Source: an uncultured Planctomycetota bacterium (lineage in GTDB: Bacteria; Planctomycetota; UBA1135; UBA2386). Taken from it: DNA of 6,412 nt. The position numbers and the translations under genes were made by a program. The stretch is taken from contig CAIYFF010000119.1 of NCBI GenBank assembly GCA_903925435.1, positions 1-6,412 of the forward strand. Direction: 5' to 3'. Below the pieces are notes generated by a model that saw only the letters and a list, made by a program, of their open reading frames with translations, was not told the DNA's origin and did no database searches. Below, piece after piece: positions 1 through 5,609 of this stretch. The stretch's first letter is position 1. Each line of letters opens with the position of its first letter.

Positions 1-978
1 CTGCAGGCTGGCGGGGCCCTGGACCACGCCGCCGTACACCTTTGCGGTGCCTGCGCCGCACTCGAGCGTCCCCGTGCAGACGATCACGCCATACCAGTTG
101 AAGGTGCCAGCGATTCGCAGCGTGCCGTTGACGACGAGGAGGCCCCAGCCCTTCGAGTTGCCTTGGATGCGCACGTCGCCTTCGCGATACGCGATGACCG
201 GCGCGCTGACGGAACCGTAGGTGACTGCGCTGACGTTGGAGTTGGTGATCACGACGCTCGCGCTGTTGCGCGCGAAGTCGACGATCTGCGGCACGTCGAG
301 TGCTGGCGCTTCGCCGATCGACGGCGATCCGCCTTGGCCCAGCACTTTGGAGTCCTCACTGCCGCTGAGCTCGTCGTCGAGGTCGCTTTCGTCGCCTGGC
401 GGAGTGATGGCAATGCCGAAGGTGTCGCTGGATCCGACGAGGGTGCCTGCCAGCGTGTAGTTGCGCCCATCCGCGCGCGCGGCGCCGCCTATCGAGATGG
501 TGGTTGCGTCGCTGGTGAGCGTCACGGCGCCCTCGAGATCCGGCAGGTACGTTGAGAAGCCTAGATATGCAGCGATGCGACGGCGGCTGCTCTGCGTGGC
601 TCCAGTGCTCACGACGCGAAACACGTCTTCGTCCGCCTCGTCGACGCTTCCGTCGTTGTCGTTGTCGGTCGCGTCACCCTTCAGGTAGGTGCACACCGCG
701 GTGAACGTGCTGCCGTTCGGCAGCGTGTCCGTGAACGTGAACTGCGCCCCGGTTCCGGCCACCAGGGTTCCGCGACGCGCTTCGTTGAGCGAGTAGTCGA
801 TGCCCGACTCGGCCGCGAGCATCGCTTGTTCTTCGCGCGTCTCCAGCAGCAGTCGTTGGTTGCGCTCCGACATCGACTGCACGTAGCTGCCGATCACGAG
901 CAGCACAGGCACGAGGACGAGGACGAGCGCGATGGCCGCAAACCCCTGTTCGCTTTCGCGCATGGATGGTGTCTGCAT
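1..978 (-). CDS. PilX/GspK-like minor pilin, large passenger domain (partial, runs off left edge)
   Basis: This is an open frame of 326 codons with no stop before the left edge, so the C-terminus is missing. It is probably a minor pilin or pseudopilin anchored in the inner membrane and assembled at the pilus tip. Residues 8-13 (ESEQGF) form a type III prepilin cleavage site, with cleavage expected between G12 and F13. A hydrophobic helix spans about 13-33. The usual Glu at mature position +5 is Ala, as in many PilX/GspK proteins. Residues 105-116 form an acidic DxDxDG loop resembling an EF-hand. Residues 188-210 are acidic and low in complexity. From about 240 to the edge, Gly/Val-rich beta segments (GWGLLVVNGTLRIAG, then a WYGVIVCTG strand) resemble the C-terminal domain of bacterial PilX-N proteins (DUF7305-like, from memory). 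The ATG at 978 is chosen over the in-frame ATG at 963 because only the former has a GAGG site 6 bases upstream. It lies 8 bases after the PilW-like gene. Confidence 0.85.
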   Translation of the reverse strand, partial: MQTPSMRESEQGFAAIALVLVLVPVLLVIGSYVQSMSERNQRLLLETREEQAMLAAESGIDYSLNEARRGTLVAGTGAQFTFTDTLPNGSTFTAVCTYLKGDATDNDNDGSVDEADEDVFRVVSTGATQSSRRRIAAYLGFSTYLPDLEGAVTLTSDATTISIGGAARADGRNYTLAGTLVGSSDTFGIAITPPGDESDLDDELSGSEDSKVLGQGGSPSIGEAPALDVPQIVDFARNSASVVITNSNVSAVTYGSVSAPVIAYREGDVRIQGNSKGWGLLVVNGTLRIAGTFNWYGVIVCTGTLECGAGTAKVYGGVVQGPASLQ

Positions 979-984
979 GAATGG

Positions 985-988
985 CCTC
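985..988 (-). promoter_or_regulatory. Ribosome binding site of the PilX-like gene
   Basis: GAGG sits 6 bases before the ATG at 978 and overlaps the stop codon of the preceding PilW-like gene. It decides the start in favour of 978 over 963 and fits reinitiation by ribosomes finishing the upstream gene. Confidence 0.6.
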
Positions 989-1601
989 AGTTGTTGCGCA
1001 GGTAGAGGACTTCGTTGGCGACGAATCGCTGCATGACTCCGGCCCGCGTGCGTGCGGCAGACTGCAGCGTGATGGTCAGCAACCGTCCGTTCAGCGTGAA
1101 CGTCGCAGCCTCCAGGTTGGACGCGAGCGCGACCGGGATGCCGTCGTAGTTCATCATCAAGCGGCCTTCGTCGACCATGCCGTCGTTGTCGTCGTCGGCG
1201 CCGTTGGCGGTCTCGCCGGTCTCGACTTCGAGGCGGAATCCGCGCGGGTCGGTCAGTTGTTCTGCGTTGAGCGACAGCGCTCCGGTGGCCGAGCGGAACT
1301 GGATGGCCGCGCGAGACTCGCCGTCGACGGGCTCGATCCATTCGCCAGCTGCTGCCGCGGTGAGCGGCACATCCGCTGCGGTCGACAGCACGCGGTAGGT
1401 CGAGATCGAGCACGGCCGCATCACTTGCGACACGCGGATCGCCGAGCGTTGCAGCGACTCCATCGCAACCGCGACGTTGTCGTCGAGCCGGATGCTCGTC
1501 GTCGCTGCGGAGAGGAATGTGGCGATGCCCGCCATGACCATCGCCAGCAGCGAAGCCACGAGCGTGAGTTCGACGAGCGTGAAGCCTGATTGCCGGTTCA
1601 T
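987..1601 (-). CDS. PilW/GspJ-like minor pilin (prepilin-type N-terminal domain)
   Basis: A complete protein of 204 residues and a minor component of a type IV pilus or type II secretion pseudopilus. It is processed by prepilin peptidase and held in the inner membrane until assembly. The N-terminus MNRQSGFTLVELTLV is a textbook prepilin motif: a six-residue leader, cleavage after G6, Phe at +1 and Glu (E11) at +5. A hydrophobic helix runs to about residue 30. The rest is a mixed globular domain with a single Cys at 64. Residues 136-145 (DDDNDGMVDE) form an acidic DxDxDG loop inserted in a beta-rich region, similar to the one in the neighbouring PilX-like protein. Length and position between PilV-like and PilX-like genes match PilW/GspJ. 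The frame is open back to 1661, but the prepilin motif and a GGGAG site place the start at 1601. Its ATG overlaps the PilV-like stop as ATGA. Confidence 0.9.
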   Translation of the reverse strand: MNRQSGFTLVELTLVASLLAMVMAGIATFLSAATTSIRLDDNVAVAMESLQRSAIRVSQVMRPCSISTYRVLSTAADVPLTAAAAGEWIEPVDGESRAAIQFRSATGALSLNAEQLTDPRGFRLEVETGETANGADDDNDGMVDEGRLMMNYDGIPVALASNLEAATFTLNGRLLTITLQSAARTRAGVMQRFVANEVLYLRNN

Positions 1602-2071
1602 CGCCGTTCTCCCATCAGCGTTTGCATCGCGAAGTTGCCACCGCGCGTGGCGCCGCGCCAACGCACGCGCGCTGTGACGACGTAGAGCGGATTGGAGGTT
1701 TGGCTGCGAGCGTGCGGCGTGACGTGGATCTCGCCCGCCATGCCGTCGGCGTCGCCCTGCAGTGGCGTGAGTCCGCGCGCCTCGCCGTTCTGGCCGATCA
1801 CTTCAAAGCCTTGGCCTTCGAGCGTCGGCAGCGTGGCCATGTCGACGCTGCGCAGCGTCTCCAGCATGTTGCGGCACGCGGACATCGCGAGGATCTGTTC
1901 GCCGTGGACGCGGCGCTGGGATTGGTGCTGCGTCACGCCGACCAGCGCTGCGCCGATCAGCAGCACTGCGATGACCATTCCGGTCAGCAACTCGACCATC
2001 GAGATGCCGGATTCGTCTGCGCGGGCTGGGCGCGAAACGCTGGCAGTGCGGTCAAGTTCGTGGGATGGCAT
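1598..2071 (-). CDS. PilV/GspI-like minor pilin (prepilin-type N-terminal domain)
   Basis: A complete protein of 157 residues. The prepilin motif is SGISMVELLTGMVIAVLL at 21-38: cleavage after G22, Ile at +1, Glu (E27) at +5, then a hydrophobic helix to about residue 46. The leader of 22 residues is longer than the six or so usual for type IVa pilins; no other start codon exists between 2071 and the motif, so the long leader looks real. The mature part has an early ML-ETLR helix following QHQSQRRVHGEQILAMSAC, typical of PilV/GspI, then a short beta domain ending in VVTARVRW and a C-terminal strand. As first gene of the trio it matches the I-J-K (V-W-X) order of tip pseudopilins. No Shine-Dalgarno site is visible before its ATG. 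It begins 101 bases after the transporter gene, so it may have its own promoter or be read through from upstream. Confidence 0.85.
   Translation of the reverse strand: MPSHELDRTASVSRPARADESGISMVELLTGMVIAVLLIGAALVGVTQHQSQRRVHGEQILAMSACRNMLETLRSVDMATLPTLEGQGFEVIGQNGEARGLTPLQGDADGMAGEIHVTPHARSQTSNPLYVVTARVRWRGATRGGNFAMQTLMGERR
1609..1613 (-). promoter_or_regulatory. Ribosome binding site of the PilW-like gene
   Basis: GGGAG lies inside the last codons of the PilV-like gene, 7 bases before the ATG at 1601. It supports that start over the upstream in-frame ATG at 1661 and, with the ATGA overlap, suggests translational coupling. Confidence 0.65.
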
Positions 2072-2133
2072 GGCGTGCGACCAGCAGTGGTTCGGCACGA
2101 CGCATCGCGAACTGCACCCCGAATCGTCCCGTT

Positions 2134-2192
2134 TTCCGGGGGCGGGGCGTTCTTGCCGGAAGGCCCTTCGTCCTACTGCGAAGGCGAAGGGC
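2134..2192 (-). terminator. Two adjacent inverted repeats at the end of the transporter gene (possible hairpins)
   Basis: GCCCTTCG at 2163-2170 pairs perfectly with CGAAGGGC at 2185-2192 (loop 14 bases), spanning the transporter stop codon at 2173-2175. Just beyond it, TTCCGG at 2134-2139 pairs with CCGGAA at 2156-2161 (loop 16 bases). No T-run follows on the transcribed strand, so a classical intrinsic terminator is not shown. They may attenuate or protect RNA ends, or be chance in GC-rich DNA. Confidence 0.25.
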
Positions 2193-3078
2193 GACGAAGC
2201 AATTCCGCCGCCAACACGCCGCCGGTGATCAGTGCGCCGCCCAGCCATTCCTGCGCATCGAGCGTGTCGCCCAGGAGTCCCATGCCACCGATGGCTCCAA
2301 AGAGCGGTTGCGTCGCGAAGATCACGGCAACCTGCTGCGCCTTGATGCGCGGCTGCATGCGGCTCTGCACGACCAGCGCGATCGCGAGCGCGAAGACCGC
2401 CAAGTAGACGATGCTTGCCGCAATCCACGGATCGACGAGCAATTCGATGGCTCCCGGCGCTCCGCCAGCGATCGGCAGAGCGATGCTTGCGCCGACCGCC
2501 ACTGTCACCAGCTGCCACCAGCAGAATGCGAGTTCCTCGTTGGGGCGCGACCAGCGCGACATCAGCAGGATGTGGCACGCGAAACTCACGGCAGCGCCGG
2601 TCTGCATGAGGATGCCAGCGATCGTGTTCAGTCGTTCTGCGCCTTCGGCCTTTGCGCCGATGCACATCAGCACGAGACCCAAGGAGCCGAGCAACAGGCC
2701 GAACGCGGTCGACGGCAGCATGCGTTCGCGGAACACGAGCCAGCCGCCGAGCGCCACGAGCAACGTGATGAGGCCCGACAAGAAGCCAGCCATCGAGGCT
2801 GTCGTCTGCTGCATGCCATAGGTCTGCAGCACGTAGCCGAGCAGCAGCGCGATGCCGGTGATGATTCCGCGCACCGCAGACGTTGCCAGCGCGTGGCGTT
2901 GGCGCATCGCGACCAATGGCATGAGGAACAAGCACGCGAGCCAGAAGCGCGCGGTCATAAGCGCGAACGGCTGCAGCCCGCGATCCAGCGCGTATTTGAC
3001 CGCTGAGTAGCTCACGCCCCAGATGAGGTTCATCGAGAGCAGCCAGAGCTGCGGGGCGAAGCTGCGTCGGTCACTCAT
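2173..3078 (-). CDS. EamA-family (DMT superfamily) transporter
   Basis: A 301-residue inner-membrane protein, the usual length for the drug/metabolite transporter superfamily. About ten hydrophobic segments are visible, arranged as two EamA repeats (roughly 10-140 and 152-295). First-repeat signatures include NLIWGVSYSAVKYAL near 18-31 and the TM4-TM5 stretch TTASMAGFLSGLITLLVAL followed by RERM at 117-120. Second-repeat signatures are VAVIFATQPLFGAIGG at 250-265, then LGDTLDAQEWLGGALITGG. Family members export or import small metabolites such as amino acids, nucleotides or sugars; nothing in the sequence identifies the substrate. The ATG at 3078 gives a short cytoplasmic tail before TM1. No Shine-Dalgarno site precedes it. 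It follows the thioredoxin-like gene by 58 bases on the same strand and precedes the pilin trio, with no evident functional link to either. Confidence 0.93.
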   Translation of the reverse strand: MSDRRSFAPQLWLLSMNLIWGVSYSAVKYALDRGLQPFALMTARFWLACLFLMPLVAMRQRHALATSAVRGIITGIALLLGYVLQTYGMQQTTASMAGFLSGLITLLVALGGWLVFRERMLPSTAFGLLLGSLGLVLMCIGAKAEGAERLNTIAGILMQTGAAVSFACHILLMSRWSRPNEELAFCWWQLVTVAVGASIALPIAGGAPGAIELLVDPWIAASIVYLAVFALAIALVVQSRMQPRIKAQQVAVIFATQPLFGAIGGMGLLGDTLDAQEWLGGALITGGVLAAELLRRPSPSQ

Positions 3079-3115
3079 GCGGGCGCAGCAGCATAGCGGC
3101 GCGGCCGAGCGAGCC

Positions 3116-3132
3116 CGCGCATCGAATGCGCG
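3116..3132 (-). terminator. Perfect hairpin just after the thioredoxin-like gene
   Basis: CGCGCAT and ATGCGCG form a perfect 7-bp stem with a 3-base loop, starting 4 bases beyond the stop codon of the thioredoxin-like gene. There is no T-tract after it. It could be a terminator without U-tail, or a 3'-end stabiliser between that gene and the transporter. Confidence 0.35.
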
Positions 3133-3136
3133 CGCT

Positions 3137-5389
3137 TCAGCGGCCGCCGTTGCGTTGCCGTGCGGGGCCGCCGTTCTGCGGCGCTTGGTCCGGGCTCTGG
3201 AACTCGTAGGCCGGCAGCTTCAACAGGTCCTGGTCGACTTCCTTCAGCGCCGCTTCGAGCTGTGCGAGTTGGTCGTCGAGCTTCTGAGCGCGAAGCATCG
3301 TGCGCAGCATGCGCGCCGTGTCCGACGCGGACAGGTTGAGGCCATCGAACGTCGCGGTTGCCTCGGGCTTGGTGCGCAGCGCGGTGATCAGTTCTTGCGT
3401 CGACGGCACGAGCAAGCCTTGCTCGAGCAGCACGCGCGAACGTCCTGCGTGCGCCATCGAGATGTAGTGATCCGTGTTGCCCGCGGTCTCCGGGTTGCGC
3501 GCGACGCAGTCGCGGAATCGGCCGATTGCGCGCTCGTAGGCCGTCAGCGCCGCATCGGACTCACCGCGCCGGCGGTGCGACTCGGCGACGACGAGCGTCG
3601 CGTAGCCCGTGTACCACGCGAGGTCGGCGCTCGGCTGCTTCTCGAGCAAGCGCGCGTAGGCGGCCTCGAGCGCTTCTGCGCCCTGCTCCTCCAGGATGCG
3701 CGAGCGCATGCGTTCGTGCAGCGCAGACGACGCCGGAAAGCGCGCGATGCCGCCATCGAGGATTGCGTTGGCTTGGCCCTTGCCACCGAGCGCTTTGACG
3801 AAGTCGTAGTGGTCGACGAAGTGGTAGTCCTGGCCGAGCGGGTGCTTCTCGAGGACCGAGTAGGCGGTGTGCACGTCGGTGAGCCACTCGCGCTTCCACT
3901 GCGTCTTGTTGCGGATCGATTCGACGATCGCGTTCTGCCGCGCTTCGGCAAAGACCTGCATCGCAAGCATCGCGGAGTAGCTGCTCGCGTCCTTGGGCAC
4001 GAGCTTCGATGCAGCCTCGGCGGCGGCATACGCGGCTTCGAGGTCGCGCAATTGCCACGATGCGGCCGCAATCACGGCCTCGGCACGGAATGCGCCGTCT
4101 TGGACTGCGTCGAGCCCAAACTTCTTCGCGCGCTTGGCTTGCTCGCGCGCGTCCTCGAACAGCAACTGCGCAAAGCGCTCCGCGTCGCGCGCATTGCGCG
4201 CGGCGTTGGGATCCTTGCGCAGGGCGAGTTCGAGCGTCGACTCCGCCATCGTGATCACTTGCTCGGCAGAACGCGGCTCGCGCTGCGCCGCGTCCTCGGC
4301 GCGACGAATGCGCGCTTCGAGCGCGTAGCTGTCGACGGATTCGGTCGGCGGTTGCGCTTCGATCGCCTGTGCCCAGCCCTTCACGTCGACGCCGCCATCG
4401 CGGCTCGCGAGGCCTTGGTGCACGAGCGCCAGCGTGCGCGCTTGCGGCGCAGTCTCGCCAAGACGTTCGAGCGCGGCCACGAGCTTGTTGCGTTCGTCCT
4501 CGGCGAGCGGCGCCTTCAGCGCTTCGCCGATGAGATCGATCGCGCCCTCCTGCTTCGACTGTGCAAGCGCACGGCGCGCAGCGGTGGCGCGTTCGACGTC
4601 GAGGCCGAGAACACCAAGACGCAGCAGGTCGACCGGCGCGTCGCCGCCCATCGTCTCTGCGACCTTGAGCAGCGAATCCCGCATTTGCGGCTGGCCTGCG
4701 GCAAACGCTTGCTCGACGGCTTCGCGGTCGCGGACATCGCGGCTCTTCACGCGTTCGAGGATCGACTTGTCGCCGCGGACGATCGGCTCCGCTTGGATCG
4801 TGCGATCGGCGATGCCCTTCTTGATGCGATCAAACACCGAGTCCGTGTCCCACGCGTAGAACACGTCGTAGGTCTCGCTGCCGTCGAGCTCGACCATGAT
4901 GTGGCGCGGCGCGATGCGGCGACCGTCCATGAACTTCTCGTAGAGCATCGGCTCGATCGCGATGTGCTCGCCGCAGGTGACGCAGCCAAAACGCGGGCAA
5001 GGGATGCGGCGGCCTTCATCGTCGTAGTCGCGCGGATTGTGGCGATACACCGACGCGATCACGCAGACATACGGCTCGTAGAGCTTGGCGATCTCCGGCA
5101 TGCGGTAGCGAACGCCCGCGTAGTGCTCGCTCGCGATCTCGCCGTCCATGTTGACGCACACGAGGATCGGCCGCTTCTGCTCCTTGCTCAGCGCGAGCGC
5201 GTCTTCCCACGTGCGCTGGAACGTCAACTGCACAGGCTTCTTCCAATCCTCGGCAGTCGGCGCGTACCACATCTGCTCGCGCGTGACACCTTGCGGCAGT
5301 TGCGCGGCGGCGGCGGTCGGCATCGCAAGCGCCGTGAGCAGCGCAGCGGTGAAGAGCGGGAGTAGACGTCGATTGGTCGTGGATGCCAT
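3137..5389 (-). CDS. Exported thioredoxin-fold protein with long TPR-like helical C-terminal region
   Basis: A 750-residue protein of unknown function. Residues 1-29 form a signal peptide (RR at 7-8, hydrophobic 9-23, cleavage expected after AAAA before Q30), so it acts outside the cytoplasm. Residues about 55-195 look like a thioredoxin fold: the WEDALALSKEQKRPILVCVN start is the usual strand leading to an active site, but MDGEIASEHY stands where CxxC would be, leaving C78 alone. A cluster C131-x4-C136-x2-C139-x2-H142 follows, then a RRIAPRHIMVELDGSETY strand-turn-strand typical of the C-terminal half of the fold. From about 210 to 720 the chain is helical and Ala/Leu/Glu/Arg-rich, with TPR-like pairs (for example around 435-465 and 555-680). 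The last 20 residues are polar and Pro/Gly/Arg-rich, probably disordered. The frame is open to 5680, but the start at 5389 is chosen for its signal peptide and because a longer form would invade the divergent gene. No Shine-Dalgarno site is seen. Confidence 0.85.
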   Translation of the reverse strand: MASTTNRRLLPLFTAALLTALAMPTAAAAQLPQGVTREQMWYAPTAEDWKKPVQLTFQRTWEDALALSKEQKRPILVCVNMDGEIASEHYAGVRYRMPEIAKLYEPYVCVIASVYRHNPRDYDDEGRRIPCPRFGCVTCGEHIAIEPMLYEKFMDGRRIAPRHIMVELDGSETYDVFYAWDTDSVFDRIKKGIADRTIQAEPIVRGDKSILERVKSRDVRDREAVEQAFAAGQPQMRDSLLKVAETMGGDAPVDLLRLGVLGLDVERATAARRALAQSKQEGAIDLIGEALKAPLAEDERNKLVAALERLGETAPQARTLALVHQGLASRDGGVDVKGWAQAIEAQPPTESVDSYALEARIRRAEDAAQREPRSAEQVITMAESTLELALRKDPNAARNARDAERFAQLLFEDAREQAKRAKKFGLDAVQDGAFRAEAVIAAASWQLRDLEAAYAAAEAASKLVPKDASSYSAMLAMQVFAEARQNAIVESIRNKTQWKREWLTDVHTAYSVLEKHPLGQDYHFVDHYDFVKALGGKGQANAILDGGIARFPASSALHERMRSRILEEQGAEALEAAYARLLEKQPSADLAWYTGYATLVVAESHRRRGESDAALTAYERAIGRFRDCVARNPETAGNTDHYISMAHAGRSRVLLEQGLLVPSTQELITALRTKPEATATFDGLNLSASDTARMLRTMLRAQKLDDQLAQLEAALKEVDQDLLKLPAYEFQSPDQAPQNGGPARQRNGGR

Positions 5390-5609
5390 GGCGGTCGGTC
5401 CGAAGGGGTCGGCAGGATACGCCGGGTGCGCGTGCGGTGCGCAGCGGGATTTCGTCGCATGCTTGCGAAGCGCGCGCAGAGCTTTGGGAAAACGTGGTGG
5501 GCCCGTAACGAAGCTGCTGCGGATGCGCACGATTCGCCTCTCGCATGCAGAGGAACGCCTGTTGCGCTGCAGCGCCGCCTCTGGTGCCGTTTCCAATTCC
5601 GCAATCGCC
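5390..5609. promoter_or_regulatory. Divergent intergenic region between two exported-protein genes
   Basis: These 220 bases separate two genes that read away from each other, so both promoters should lie here. I see no strong -35/-10 pair; the best rightward candidate, TTGGGA at 5484 and TAACGA at 5506 (16-base spacer), is a poor match. The octamer TCGCATGC, which contains the palindrome GCATGC, occurs at 5455-5462 and 5541-5548, a possible operator pair. No RNA gene or small coding region is convincing. Confidence 0.4.

Noticed and set aside
163..688. Several + strand frames of 75-130 codons
   Set aside because: They lie opposite the continuous PilX-like frame, which has a prepilin motif and a coherent protein sequence to the left edge.
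981..2407. Plus-strand frames of 178-261 codons opposite the pilin and transporter genes
   Set aside because: They are Arg/Ala/Ser-rich shadows; the opposite strand encodes recognisable families.
2072..2935. Upstream extension of the PilV-like frame to 445 codons
   Set aside because: The extension is Arg/His-rich and lies antiparallel-free but out of frame within the transporter gene on the same strand; the prepilin motif needs a start at 2071.
4964..4981. C136-V-T-C139-G-E-H142 as a c-type haem site
   Set aside because: The haem motif needs His directly after the second Cys (CxxCH); here Gly and Glu intervene.
3023..5365. A 780-codon open frame on the + strand opposite the thioredoxin-like gene
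   Set aside because: Its product is dominated by Arg, Ala, Val and Leu with no domain, signal or membrane pattern, as expected for the antisense of a GC-rich gene. The minus-strand frame has a signal peptide, a thioredoxin-like domain and helical repeats.
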